From assembly GCF_041624475.1 (NCBI RefSeq), contig NZ_JBFJUX010000002.1, positions 62,001 through 126,000 on the forward strand: a stretch of 64,000 nt of DNA, written 5' to 3'. The position numbers and the translations under genes were made by a program. The stretch is from Litorivivens sp041624475 (GTDB lineage Bacteria; Pseudomonadota; Gammaproteobacteria; Pseudomonadales; Spongiibacteraceae). The notes beneath the pieces were generated by a model. That model was not told the origin of the DNA. It was given only the letters and a program-made list of their open reading frames with translations, and did no database searches. This document shows positions 34,327 to 43,720 of the stretch, piece after piece (the first letter of the stretch is position 1; each line of letters begins with the position of its first letter).

Positions 34327-35623
34327 ATTTAACACTCACGGTGGCGGCTTCCTCCGCTGGAATGATGGGAATATCCATCTCCAGCTCGTCCAGGTCCGCA
34401 GCGCTCAGGGCTAGTGAAGTATTCCAGTAATCATTCCACTGGTATTCGGCAAGTACGGTAAGGGCACTAAAGCGTGGCTCTGAGGACCAGTTACCCAGCA
34501 GGCTCATGATCAGATTGTCGTTGAGATAGGTCTTTCGCCAGCCGAGAGTCAGTACCTGGGTGTCGCGAGTTTCTACATTGTTATTCTTAAAATGTGTTCC
34601 CCAGATTCCGCCGTTAAACATATGGTTGCCGCTGGTAGTGTATTCAAAGCCCAGCGCGGCGTCATAACGTTCGGTTTCTTCACCGCTGATCTGAATCAAC
34701 TGACGATCGCGGTGGGCCGCCTCGAATTTCAAGAGCAGGCGGCCAATGGCGACCGAGCTGGCCATGCCCAGCAGGTTAAAACGCGCGAGTTTTGATTCGA
34801 CAGGAATGTCAGGGCGCGGTGCTGTGCCTGTTAAAAAAGGAGCTAGCAGTGTGCTGAGGGGGTCGTTGGGGCTACTTGGCAAATCAACCACCACAGTGGG
34901 TGTGTTGTCGAAGAGCCGGGCGGCCATCAGGCTGAGATCAAAACCGCTGCCAGAGACTTTGTAACGAAAGCCCCATTCCTCTTCGGCGTCGACGCTGAGA
35001 TCTTCCTTTGGAAAGCCTGGCGCCAGCTGAAAGGTAAGGCGGTGGTGCTGGAAAATATCCGTACGTGCTTCGGGGGTGTAAAAAGCCTGAAACTGGTGCT
35101 TGCTCACAAAGCAATCGCCCACCAGCATATCCTGAGCCAGGCGCACATTGCCGAAATCGGTGAGCAGTTGTTCGGTGTAGTCAAAGGGCGTAACGATGTC
35201 TGTTACAAACGTGCCTTCCACTGTGCCCCAGATCAGGGTCTGGCGGCCGGCCGTGGCGGTGCAGGAGCCACGGCTGTATTGCAGCCAAGCGCGCTGCCAT
35301 TTGTTTTTGCCGTAAGCGCCACCGCGATTTTGGGCCAGATCGTCGTCTTCGTAAAAGTAGCGGTAGCGAGTGTCCAGCTTGAGGTACCAGCCCTCGGCAA
35401 GATTACCCTCGTATTCCAGGCGGGCGCTGCTCTGCTGGCGGTTGGGGTCGCCGGGCACTTGGGTATGGCTGTGCTCAAGCGTGGTTTTAAAACCGTCGGA
35501 CCAGTGAGATTCGCTCGTTTCAATGGCTGAGGAATCAAAGGCAAAGTCGTCCCCGCCCAGAAAATCCTGGGCTGCAAGGGGAGTGGCCACAGCCAAGGCA
35601 AGCAGTGCAGTAATTTTGTTCAT
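34316..35623 (-). CDS. Outer-membrane beta-barrel protein (DUF1302-like)
   Basis: 435 residues with a signal peptide ending about 18 (LALAVATPLAA). Alternating amphipathic strands throughout (RLEYEGNLAEGWYLKLDTRYRYFY..., FKTTLEHSHTQ...) and a terminal ...VSVKYEF, the outer-membrane insertion signature. Resembles the DUF1302/alginate-export-like barrels found beside LolA-like and MMPL proteins. Overlaps the LolA-like gene by one base. It is probably the outer membrane part of a lipid trafficking system. Confidence 0.75.
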   Translation of the reverse strand: MNKITALLALAVATPLAAQDFLGGDDFAFDSSAIETSESHWSDGFKTTLEHSHTQVPGDPNRQQSSARLEYEGNLAEGWYLKLDTRYRYFYEDDDLAQNRGGAYGKNKWQRAWLQYSRGSCTATAGRQTLIWGTVEGTFVTDIVTPFDYTEQLLTDFGNVRLAQDMLVGDCFVSKHQFQAFYTPEARTDIFQHHRLTFQLAPGFPKEDLSVDAEEEWGFRYKVSGSGFDLSLMAARLFDNTPTVVVDLPSSPNDPLSTLLAPFLTGTAPRPDIPVESKLARFNLLGMASSVAIGRLLLKFEAAHRDRQLIQISGEETERYDAALGFEYTTSGNHMFNGGIWGTHFKNNNVETRDTQVLTLGWRKTYLNDNLIMSLLGNWSSEPRFSALTVLAEYQWNDYWNTSLALSAADLDELEMDIPIIPAEEAATVSVKYEF

Positions 35624-36507
35624 TATTGAAATTGCTTGCGCAGCTCTTCCAGGGTTTTTTCGCGATAGGCGAAGTCAGTCAGTGTGCGCTGGGTGAGAAA
35701 TTCGTCATCAACCTTAACGTTCATGGTGATGGCTTCGGTTTTCATATTGGACAGACGCTGCGACTGCAGGTTGATCAGTGTGACGTCGCGGGCGATCCAG
35801 TGACCGTTGATTTGTTCGATGTCCTTGAAAGCGATCTGTTTAAAGGGTTTGCCGCGCTTGTCGTAGGTCTGGGCTTTGAGCAGGGTGTAGCGTTCCTTGT
35901 CGATCCAATAGAGCACTTTGCTGTACTCGGTCTTAGGCTCGCGAATGGGTTTGGGAATGGCTTCAATCACCCAGACCTCTCGGCCACCGAAGGGGCCTTC
36001 CTGAAGGATTTTGTAGGTGTATTCGTCTACGGTTCCGCTTTCCATGTCTTCGGTGGTGAATTCCGAACCAAATACGGAAACCGGTTCGCGGTCTTCGCCG
36101 GTGCCGCTGGCCATGCGCTTGACCTTTCCCAGGGCAGACAAATAGAGCCAGGATTCCGTGTCTTTGTTTGGATCGTCGTAGCTATAGGTGAGCATGCCGA
36201 TGCCGCGCTCGCTGGCCGGTTCCAGCAAAATGGATACACCCTTGCTGTCTTTCTTTTCCTCGCCGTACTGTTTTGAGACAGATTCCAGTACTTTCACCCG
36301 CGGTGTTTCTACGCAGGTGATTTGTTTGTTTTTCTGGCCGAACTTACAAGTGGAAAGCTGTGAGCGCATCATGGTGCCATCGGCGATTTCCCGCTGTTGC
36401 CGGTCCATTTTTTCCACAATGCTGTAGGCCTTGTTATCCGCGGCAAAGGTGCCTGTGGTCAACAGGCCAAGCGTCAGGCTGGTCAGTAGCGTTTTCAGTT
36501 TCAACAT
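35623..36507 (-). CDS. Periplasmic LolA-like lipoprotein-sorting family protein
   Basis: 294 residues with a signal peptide (about 1-22, LTLGLLTTGTFA). Matches 'outer membrane lipoprotein-sorting protein' / LolA-like proteins that accompany MMPL transporters: IVEKMDRQQREI, LLEPASERGIGMLTYSYDD, VWVIEAIPKP and YSKVLYWIDKERYTLLKAQTYDKRGK. The fold carries hydrophobic ligands across the periplasm. It sits between the RND gene and the barrel gene and is likely the periplasmic shuttle. Confidence 0.85.
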   Translation of the reverse strand: MLKLKTLLTSLTLGLLTTGTFAADNKAYSIVEKMDRQQREIADGTMMRSQLSTCKFGQKNKQITCVETPRVKVLESVSKQYGEEKKDSKGVSILLEPASERGIGMLTYSYDDPNKDTESWLYLSALGKVKRMASGTGEDREPVSVFGSEFTTEDMESGTVDEYTYKILQEGPFGGREVWVIEAIPKPIREPKTEYSKVLYWIDKERYTLLKAQTYDKRGKPFKQIAFKDIEQINGHWIARDVTLINLQSQRLSNMKTEAITMNVKVDDEFLTQRTLTDFAYREKTLEELRKQFQ

Positions 36508-36535
36508 AATGTGACCCTTAAATGGATGTGAATGA

Positions 36536-39106
36536 TCAGCTTTGCGCTGTTTGCGCGGCCAGCTGTCTGAGAGCCTTGTTGCGCCCCATGCCGGGTTTAA
36601 ACCAGTGCATCAGTGCGGGCAGGAACAGGAGATCGGACAGCAGCGCCACCATAATGGCCATTGCGCCGAAAATGCCGGGTTTGGCCAGCCCCAGGTAACC
36701 GGCAAAACCGAGTACCGCAAAGCCAAGGCCGAGAATCAGGCTGGTGAAAGCGACTGCCTGCCCGACTTCGCGCAAGGTCTGGCGTACCGCAGTGCCCACG
36801 TCACCGTGTTCTATCCAGCTGTAACGGTAGTGGGTAAGAAAGTGAATCGTGTCGTCGACGGCTATACCGATAATAATGGGCGCCACGATGAGCGTGTCAG
36901 TATCCAGTGGAATATTGAACCAGCCCATCACGCCGAACGTGAACAGCGCCGGCATCAGGTTGGGAACCATTGAGATCAGCCCGGCTTGGGGTGAGCCGAG
37001 GGTGACAATCATCACCAGCGTGATCACCATCAGCGCCACGCTGAAGCTCTTTAGCTGAGTCCAGGCCACGTGATCCATCAACTCCATCATCAGGTAGAAG
37101 GTGCCGGTGGTTTCCAGACTCAGGCCGGGGTAGTCGGCTTTCAGGTGGCCGAAAATGCGCTCAAAATCGCCATCGAGTTTGTCAAAGAATGCGGTGTATT
37201 CATTGGTGCCGGCATTACGCAGCAAGAAGGAAATATGGCTGTGGCGGTAGTCGTCGCTGACCACGTCGCGGCGATCGTCCGGATTGGCGTTGTTGAAGAG
37301 ATACAACAGTTGGGCGGTGAGCTGCGGATCGTCGGGTACGGTATGGTAGGCCGGGTCGTCACCGTGCATCACCTGATTGGTGTCTTCCACGACGTCTGCC
37401 AGTGAAAAGGTTTTGATGACCTTATCGCTGTAGTTCTCTGATATATGAGTTTGCAGTTCATTGATGGCCTGCAATACCCGAGGGTCTTTCAAGCCTTCTT
37501 GTTGATCAACGCTGATCAGTACTTCCAGATTCATGCCGCCCATCATGTCTTCGTCAACCAGTTCCAGGGCAACTTGCACTGGCGAGCCTTCGCGGGCGAG
37601 TTTGGAAAAATTGGTGTCGATTTCGAGATCAAAGGCGCCGTAGATCAGCAGGGCAAAAATGGCCAGGTAACTGATGACAATGGCCTTGGCACGGCGCTCT
37701 GTGAAGTCGGCTATTTTTGCCAGCATGGGTTGCAGATCAACCAGCGGCTTTTTCGCCTCGCAGGTGGCATCGTTGTCCCTGCGCAGTTTCGGGTGCCAGG
37801 ACTCCAGCAAAACGGGCAGCAAACCAAAAATCAGCAGGAAGGCAAAGGCGACCGCCATGGCCGAGGTTATACCGAAGACCGTAATGATGGGCATATCCGC
37901 GAGCGTCAGGGCTAGCATGCCGATCATGGTGGTAAGCGTGGTCAGCAAAATCGGTGTGCCGGTTTTGCGGTAGGCCAGTGCCATCGCCCGGGCGTGATCC
38001 TTTCCTTCGCGGCTGAACAGGGTGTAGGCGCTGAGTACGTGCACGCAGCTGGCGATGCCCACCGCCAGCACGAGCATAAAGCTGAGCGCGAGCATGCTGG
38101 TGTAGGTCATGCCCAGCCAGGCGCCTATGCCAATGGCCCAGAAACCGGCGGCCAGAACCACCAGCAGGGGCCATAGCACGGCGCTAAGTGAGCGGAACAG
38201 GATCCACAACAGAACAACCACGAGCAGCACCATGATCAGCAGCAAGCCTGCCGCCTCCACGATGCTCTGCATAACAAATTCCATGGTCACCGGGTTGCCG
38301 ACAAAGTGAATTTCGAAGTCGTCGTACTTCGGCTGCTCGGTGATAGCGCGGAGAGCGGTCATGAAGCGGGTGTATTCTTCCAGCTGTACTGAAGCGAATT
38401 CCACCTCGGCAACATCGGCGCTGGTGTCGACACTGAGCGGGTCGCTGGCCTCAAGGCCGAAGCCAAAACCATCGTCGGCCAACAGGTCTTCAGTATTTGC
38501 CGCGCTGGTGTTCAATTCGCTTTCGACAGGCAGGGTGCCGAAATTGGTTTTAATTGCGATGCCGCCGTAGCGAAAATCTTCCGAGTAATACACCCGGGCA
38601 AAGGCATCCTGACTAACTGCGATGTCGCGGCGGCGCTCTCGCTCAGCGGCGCTTTCCGGGAAGTCTGCGCCGATCAGTTTTTTTGCAATGAGGGTATCGC
38701 CGTCGGCGATTTGATAGCGGGCATTGAGCAGGCTGTCCACCTGTATTACCCGTGACATGCCATCGGCTCCGCCTTGCAAGCTGGCTTCTTCGATTTCCTT
38801 GTGCAGGCTTTCGAGCGTGCGCAGGGCATCGTCGGAGAACACATCATTGGATGCCGGCCGATAAACGATATAGACACCCTCGTCACTGCCAAATTTGCGC
38901 CTGAATGCATCTCGAATTTGAAGAGGGGCCGCATTGTCTTCAAACCAGACTTCCGGGGACATGTTCAGCTGAAAATGCTGAACCAGGCCCGAGCCGGTAA
39001 ACAGTGACATGGCCAAAAACGCCAGCAGGCAGAGCCAGCGGTAGGGCAACAGGGCACCTGGGAGCTGTTCAAACAAGGTGTTCAGACGAAACAGAATTGA
39101 CTGCAC
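36536..39106 (-). CDS. MMPL/RND-superfamily exporter, first gene of a TetR-regulated operon
   Basis: 856 residues from a GTG at 39106 with AAGG eight bases upstream. Two RND halves: helix near 23-40, periplasmic domain to about 270, helices around 275-425, helix near 475-490, second periplasmic domain, helices around 665-835. The GIAVDDTIHFLTHYRY motif lies near residue 750. It differs clearly from the 792-residue RND at 31314. The operon order RND - LolA-like - barrel - TetR suggests export of a hydrophobic compound or lipid to the outer membrane. Confidence 0.9.
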   Translation of the reverse strand: MQSILFRLNTLFEQLPGALLPYRWLCLLAFLAMSLFTGSGLVQHFQLNMSPEVWFEDNAAPLQIRDAFRRKFGSDEGVYIVYRPASNDVFSDDALRTLESLHKEIEEASLQGGADGMSRVIQVDSLLNARYQIADGDTLIAKKLIGADFPESAAERERRRDIAVSQDAFARVYYSEDFRYGGIAIKTNFGTLPVESELNTSAANTEDLLADDGFGFGLEASDPLSVDTSADVAEVEFASVQLEEYTRFMTALRAITEQPKYDDFEIHFVGNPVTMEFVMQSIVEAAGLLLIMVLLVVVLLWILFRSLSAVLWPLLVVLAAGFWAIGIGAWLGMTYTSMLALSFMLVLAVGIASCVHVLSAYTLFSREGKDHARAMALAYRKTGTPILLTTLTTMIGMLALTLADMPIITVFGITSAMAVAFAFLLIFGLLPVLLESWHPKLRRDNDATCEAKKPLVDLQPMLAKIADFTERRAKAIVISYLAIFALLIYGAFDLEIDTNFSKLAREGSPVQVALELVDEDMMGGMNLEVLISVDQQEGLKDPRVLQAINELQTHISENYSDKVIKTFSLADVVEDTNQVMHGDDPAYHTVPDDPQLTAQLLYLFNNANPDDRRDVVSDDYRHSHISFLLRNAGTNEYTAFFDKLDGDFERIFGHLKADYPGLSLETTGTFYLMMELMDHVAWTQLKSFSVALMVITLVMIVTLGSPQAGLISMVPNLMPALFTFGVMGWFNIPLDTDTLIVAPIIIGIAVDDTIHFLTHYRYSWIEHGDVGTAVRQTLREVGQAVAFTSLILGLGFAVLGFAGYLGLAKPGIFGAMAIMVALLSDLLFLPALMHWFKPGMGRNKALRQLAAQTAQS

Positions 39107-39138
39107 AGGGTAGCCTTAGCAACTGGAAAGTGTATCGG

Positions 39139-39167
39139 ATAATACAAACCGACCGGTTGGTCTGCAA
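39139..39167 (-). promoter_or_regulatory. RND operon promoter with TetR-type operator in its spacer
   Basis: On the minus strand TTGCAG (39167-39162) and TATTAT (39144-39139) are separated by exactly 17 bases. Inside that spacer lies ACCAACCGGTCGGT (39161-39148), a near-perfect dyad (12 of 14 positions) centred on CCGG. A repressor bound there would block polymerase. The TetR gene at the operon's end is the obvious candidate. Confidence 0.68.
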
Positions 39168-39209
39168 GAGCGGCGCGCTAAGATTACGGTAGTGTCATGT
39201 GCCGAACGT

Positions 39210-39239
39210 AGCGGCGCTTGCTTGCGAGCAAGCGCCGCT
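39210..39239. repeat. Perfect 13-bp hairpin (REP-like or terminator)
   Basis: AGCGGCGCTTGCT (39210-39222) and AGCAAGCGCCGCT (39227-39239) pair exactly around TGCG. It lies just downstream of the PQQ alcohol dehydrogenase and upstream of the RND promoter. With no T-tract, it is more like a REP unit than a simple terminator. Confidence 0.65.
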
Positions 39240-39261
39240 CCTGTGCTTCCCGGAATGGGAC

Positions 39262-41409
39262 CTAGCTGGTCGTGAGCCGGATAAACCAGGCGATGACGCG
39301 GGTCATCAGGTCGGTCGCGGTGCTTTTCAGCTCGGCCCACCAGCCGCTTTGCTGACGCAGGGCGTAGTCTTCATGGGCGCGCTCAATAATATAGGCGTGG
39401 ATGTTTTCCACCTGCTCAGCGTTGAGCACATCATCGAAGCGCGGCATGCCCGCTTTCTCCATCAATCCGTGCAGAACTACGGCTTCAAAATTGTCGTGCC
39501 ATACCGGTGCCAGGTAGCGCATATCCGGAATGGAACCATCGCCGACGGCCGTCGCGCCGTGGCAGCGCGCGCAGAAGCGGTCAAACAGGCGACGGCCATT
39601 TTCAATTCGCTCGGCGCTGATCTCCATACGCGGCGGCGGCACAGGACGCTCGGGTTTTGACACGGGCGGCAGTGCTGCGCTGCCGTTCAATTTGAAGGCC
39701 ATGATGCGGTTGTTGGGATTGCCTGTGGGGTAGCTCTTGCCGGTGTTCATGGTCAGGGCGCCGCCACGGCCAACACCCACGGCAATGTATTGTTCACCGT
39801 CCACCGAATAGCTGACCGGCCCGGGTAGGATGCTGTTCTGGGCATCGAAGCTCCAGAGTATTTCACCCTTGTCGGCACTCACCGCCAGAAAGCGGCCGTC
39901 GGAGGTGCCCTGAAAGACTAGGTTGCCCGCGGTGGCGAGGACGCCGCCGTTGTGGATGTAGGGGTGGGGTAGCTTCCAGGCGATCTCGGCTTTTTCCACA
40001 TCCCAGGCCAGTAAGTGGGATTTCGGGAAGTGCTTGAGAATGCCCTGGGTCATCGGCTGCGCCATGGCGTCCTGGCTGAGCTTGTAGCCGGTGTTGAAGT
40101 GGCGTTTCAGGTGCTTGTAGTCAGGCGCTTTTATCTCGTCGAACAGCATGCCCATATCCAGCTCCGGGATATACAGCATCCGGGTATTGGGGTTGTAGGC
40201 CATGGGTTGCCAGTTGTGACCGCCAATTGCGGAGGGGTAAACCATGGCGGGCTTGCCGTCGTAGTCCTGACCTTTGTTTTCGACCGGGCGACCGGTGGTC
40301 ATATCGTAGTGGCTGGCCCAGGTAACGGTGGTAAAGGGTTCGGCGGACAGCAGCTCACCTGATTGTCGTTCGATCAGGTAGACGAATCCCGCTTTCGGGG
40401 CGTGGACAATGACTTTGCGGGTCTCACCCTGCCACTCAATCTCTGCCAGCGTGATTTGCTGGGAGGCGGTGTAGTCCCAATTGTCCGCCGGTACTTCCTG
40501 ATAGTGCCAGATATAATGGCCGGTATCGGGATCGAGTGCGACCACAGAGCTGAGGTAGAGGTTGTCACCGCCGCCGGGGCTGCGAATACGGCGGTTGTGA
40601 GGCGCGCCGTTGCCGACACCGATATAGAGCTGATCCAGCTCCGGGTCATAGACGATGGCGTCCCAGACCGTGCCGCCACCGCCGTACTGCCACCACTGGC
40701 CGTTCCAGGTTTTCGCGGCCTCTTCCATCGCGGCGTTTTCAAATCCGTCGGCGGGGTTGCCGGGAATGGTGTACCAGCGCCAGCGCATCTCACCGGTATC
40801 CGCATCGTAGGCGCTGACATAGCCGCGGGTACCAAACTCGCTGCCACCGTTACCGATAAACACCAGCCCTTTGGCCACTCGGGGGGCGCCGGTAATGGAG
40901 TAGGCCTGTTTCGGGTCGGTGGTCTGTGCCGACCAGAGGCGTTTACCAGTCGCTTGGTCGATTGCAATCAAGCGTCCATCGACTGTGCCGAGAAAAAGTG
41001 TGTCCTCCCAGGCGGCCAGGCCCCGGTTCACCACGCCGCAGCAGGCGGTAATGCTCTTTTCCCGGGGAACTTCCGGATCAAATTTCCAGAGCATCTCACC
41101 GGTTTTGGCGTCGATGGCGTAAGCCATGCTCCAGGCGCCGGTAAAGTACATGATGCCGTCGATAACCAGGGGTGTAGTTTCCAGTCCAAGGTGGGTATCT
41201 GTTTCGAAATACCAAGCCAGTCCCAGCTGGTTCGCGTTGTCGTCGCGAATCTGCTTCAGGGGAGAAAAACGCTGTTCTTTATAACTCCTGCCGTGACTGA
41301 GCCAGTTGTTTTCATCGCTATCGGCAGCCAGCAGGCGTTCCGGGCTCACCGGCGCCGAGAGGCCGGGCAGGGCAAGCAGTGACAGGGCAATTCCAAAAAA
41401 CAGACGCAT
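39262..41409 (-). CDS. Quinohaemoprotein alcohol dehydrogenase (PQQ + cytochrome c)
   Basis: 715 residues. Sec signal at 1-18. Eight-bladed PQQ propeller with the vicinal disulphide CC at about residues 121-122 (TACCGVVNRG), the catalytic WD motif in PADNWDYTASQQ, and a C-terminal cytochrome c domain with CARCHG near 613. This matches type II quinohaemoprotein alcohol dehydrogenases. The residue two after the catalytic Asp is Thr, whereas lanthanide-dependent enzymes have Asp there, so calcium dependence is predicted. Monocistronic; no PQQ synthesis genes are in the window. Confidence 0.92.
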   Translation of the reverse strand: MRLFFGIALSLLALPGLSAPVSPERLLAADSDENNWLSHGRSYKEQRFSPLKQIRDDNANQLGLAWYFETDTHLGLETTPLVIDGIMYFTGAWSMAYAIDAKTGEMLWKFDPEVPREKSITACCGVVNRGLAAWEDTLFLGTVDGRLIAIDQATGKRLWSAQTTDPKQAYSITGAPRVAKGLVFIGNGGSEFGTRGYVSAYDADTGEMRWRWYTIPGNPADGFENAAMEEAAKTWNGQWWQYGGGGTVWDAIVYDPELDQLYIGVGNGAPHNRRIRSPGGGDNLYLSSVVALDPDTGHYIWHYQEVPADNWDYTASQQITLAEIEWQGETRKVIVHAPKAGFVYLIERQSGELLSAEPFTTVTWASHYDMTTGRPVENKGQDYDGKPAMVYPSAIGGHNWQPMAYNPNTRMLYIPELDMGMLFDEIKAPDYKHLKRHFNTGYKLSQDAMAQPMTQGILKHFPKSHLLAWDVEKAEIAWKLPHPYIHNGGVLATAGNLVFQGTSDGRFLAVSADKGEILWSFDAQNSILPGPVSYSVDGEQYIAVGVGRGGALTMNTGKSYPTGNPNNRIMAFKLNGSAALPPVSKPERPVPPPRMEISAERIENGRRLFDRFCARCHGATAVGDGSIPDMRYLAPVWHDNFEAVVLHGLMEKAGMPRFDDVLNAEQVENIHAYIIERAHEDYALRQQSGWWAELKSTATDLMTRVIAWFIRLTTS

Positions 41410-41550
41410 GATTTCTAGGCTTCTCTGGGTAAAGGGTGCAGTTAATCATTTCACTGTCCGAGCGGCCAGTGAGTTAATAAAATGTTAAACATCGCGACCT
41501 TTCCGCCCGATCGGTATAATGGCGTGCCATTTTTCAAGCTGTAGAGAGTT

Positions 41551-41880
41551 ATGCAAGTACAACAGACCATCGAGCAAAAACTGGCTCAGGCACTGTCTCC
41601 CAGCCATCTGGAGGTGGTCAATGAGAGCCATATGCACTCGGTGCCGCCCAATTCCGAAACCCACTTCAAGGTGGTTGCGGTGGCCGATCAGTTCAGCGGC
41701 ATGCGCAAGGTCGCCCGTCATCAGGCGGTTTACGGCGTGCTGCAGGAAGAACTGGCCGGCCCGGTACACGCTCTGGCTCTGCATACCTATTCGCCGGAAG
41801 AGTGGCAGGCAAGAGCGGAGCAGTCGCCGGATTCACCGGACTGTCTGGGTGGCAGCAAGCGTGAGGGCGGTTCGCAGTGA
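41551..41880 (+). CDS. bolA: BolA-family protein
   Basis: 109 residues. BolA/IbaG fold: LEVVNESHMHSVPPNSETHFKVVAVADQFSGMRKVARHQAVYGVLQEEL with the conserved His and the FxGxxxxxRHRxV-type core. BolA proteins pair with monothiol glutaredoxins in Fe-S trafficking and, in E. coli, affect cell shape under stress. It overlaps trhO by four bases (GTGA). Confidence 0.93.
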   Translation: MQVQQTIEQKLAQALSPSHLEVVNESHMHSVPPNSETHFKVVAVADQFSGMRKVARHQAVYGVLQEELAGPVHALALHTYSPEEWQARAEQSPDSPDCLGGSKREGGSQ

Positions 41881-42830
41881 GTGAGAAGATTGTCGTTGCG
41901 GCGCTGTATCGCTTTGTAACGCTGGACGATTTCGAAGCCCTGCGCGAACCTCTGCTGGCGGTGTGTCAGGAGCAGGGAGTAAAGGGTACGCTGCTGCTGG
42001 CCCACGAGGGTATCAATGGCACCATCGCCGGCAGTCGTGCGGGGATTGATGCCGTGATTGCCTGGTTGCGTGCGGATGAGCGCCTTGCCGATTTGTCCTG
42101 GAAAGAGTCCTACGACGAAGCCCAGCCCTTCTACCGAATGAAGGTCAAGCTCAAGAAAGAAATCGTGACCATGGGCGTCAGCGATGTCGACCCGAACGAG
42201 GTAGTGGGTACCTATGTTAAGCCTACAGACTGGAATGCGCTGATTTCAGACCCGGACGTTCTGCTGATCGATACCCGAAACGATTATGAGGTCGAGATAG
42301 GCACCTTCAAGGGCGCGGTGGACCCCCACACCAAAACCTTTCGGGAGTTTCCCGACTACGTAAAGCAGAACGTGGACCCCGCCAGGCACAAGAAAGTGGC
42401 CATGTTCTGCACCGGCGGCATTCGCTGCGAAAAAGCCTCCTCGTATATGAAACAGCAGGGTTTTGAAGAGGTTTACCACCTGGAAGGCGGTATCCTGAAA
42501 TACCTTGAGGAAGTCCCACAGGAGCAGAGTCTGTGGCAGGGTGAGTGCTTTGTGTTCGACAACCGGGTGACGGTAAAACACGACCTGACGGCAGGCAGCT
42601 TCGATCAGTGCCACGGCTGTCGCCGACCGATTAGCGATGAAGACAAACAAAGCGAATTCTATGAAAAAGGGGTTGCCTGTCCACACTGCTTTGACGAGCT
42701 GACCGAGGACCAGAAAGCGCGTTTCCGCGAACGCCAGAAGCAGGTTGAGCTGGCCCGGCAGCGTCGCGAGGCTCATATCGGTGCGCCGCCGCCGGCAAGA
42801 CAACTGCGTAATTCGAGAGAAACCGGCTGA
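41877..42830 (+). CDS. trhO: tRNA uridine(34) hydroxylase, rhodanese-like (TrhO/YceA)
   Basis: 317 residues from a GTG overlapping bolA. N-terminal acylphosphatase-like region (VVAALYRFVTLDDFEALREPL...AHEGINGTIAG) and a rhodanese domain with the active site CTGGIRCEKAS at Cys178, followed by a zinc-like CHGCRRPI...CPHC tail. TrhO forms 5-hydroxyuridine at tRNA position 34 in an O2-dependent, prephenate-independent route. The C-terminus RFRERQKQVELARQRREAHIG is family-typical. Confidence 0.93.
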   Translation: MSEKIVVAALYRFVTLDDFEALREPLLAVCQEQGVKGTLLLAHEGINGTIAGSRAGIDAVIAWLRADERLADLSWKESYDEAQPFYRMKVKLKKEIVTMGVSDVDPNEVVGTYVKPTDWNALISDPDVLLIDTRNDYEVEIGTFKGAVDPHTKTFREFPDYVKQNVDPARHKKVAMFCTGGIRCEKASSYMKQQGFEEVYHLEGGILKYLEEVPQEQSLWQGECFVFDNRVTVKHDLTAGSFDQCHGCRRPISDEDKQSEFYEKGVACPHCFDELTEDQKARFRERQKQVELARQRREAHIGAPPPARQLRNSRETG

Positions 42831-42947
42831 AACGGCTTTTTGACTCCATTTGCTGACTTTTTACGGTTGTTTCGGTTAACCAGTATATTCAGATATCTCA
42901 GGCCGACTATACTTTTATGTCACGCATCTGGCAGGAGCTGGACGACA

Positions 42948-43706
42948 TTGACGTTGTCACATAGCAAATGGAAGCGCATTAAACGGTGTCTTTGGTCGGC
43001 TTTGGTGCTTTTTCTGCTGGCCCAGGGGCCCTTTGTTTATGCCAGCGAGCCCGTGCAGCTCTGGATACAATCGATTTTTGGCTCCCGCCAAACACACACC
43101 CATTTCAAGCCTTTCTTTGACGAAGCTTTTTCCAGCACAGGCCGAAGCTACAAGACCTTTTACAGTAATGATTTTAATGCGCTGCGTCAGCGCTGCCAGC
43201 ATCAAGACTACGACGTGATCATGGGCAGCTATAGCGCGGCCATGCAGCGTATCGAGCAGGAGTGTGGTTATCTTAGGGTGGCCTATACGGTTCAGCCGAT
43301 TCATCTGTACACCCGCGCCGGGCAGTCCTTGGCTGATATTCGCCGGGTTGGCATTGTGCCGGGTATCAGGGCGGCTGATGTGGAGTTCCAGTCTGTTATT
43401 CCCGGCGGAGCAATCACAGCGCCATTTCGCAATCACATTGCCGCAACGCTGGCCTTGTTGGAAGGCGAAATTGATGCGCTATCCAGTGCTCCGGTAGCTA
43501 TCCAGCGGCTCTCACCAAAGTTGAAAGACCGGCTTGTGATCGCCCATACCTTTAAAGATTCGGGGCAGGGTGTAGCTCTGTTGTCACCGCGATTTTTGGC
43601 GTCAGGTGACGGCGAAGCCTTTCGGAAGTTTGTACTGAGTAACGGTGAGACCAGTCGCCGAATCTATGTGGACGGGATGGGGATCAGTCTTTGGCACGCA
43701 CCGTGA
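42948..43706 (+). CDS. PhnD-like periplasmic substrate-binding protein
   Basis: 252 residues if started at TTG 42948, which has AGGAG at 10 bases; the open frame extends 36 codons further without a good signal. Signal helix at about 10-30 (CLWSALVLFLLAQGPFVYA). The body resembles phosphate/phosphonate-type (PhnD, ABC transporter) binding proteins: YDVIMGSYSAAM, GYLRVAYTVQPIHLYTRAG, VGIVPGIRAADVEF and RNHIAATLALLEGEIDAL. There is no transporter gene next to it, so it may be a sensor-associated binding protein. It follows trhO by over 100 bases. Confidence 0.65.
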   Translation: MTLSHSKWKRIKRCLWSALVLFLLAQGPFVYASEPVQLWIQSIFGSRQTHTHFKPFFDEAFSSTGRSYKTFYSNDFNALRQRCQHQDYDVIMGSYSAAMQRIEQECGYLRVAYTVQPIHLYTRAGQSLADIRRVGIVPGIRAADVEFQSVIPGGAITAPFRNHIAATLALLEGEIDALSSAPVAIQRLSPKLKDRLVIAHTFKDSGQGVALLSPRFLASGDGEAFRKFVLSNGETSRRIYVDGMGISLWHAP

Positions 43707-43720
43707 CGCATGGGATGATC

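Noticed and set aside
40363..41382. A plus-strand open frame opposite the PQQ alcohol dehydrogenase
   Set aside because: Shadow; the sense protein is full length and conserved.
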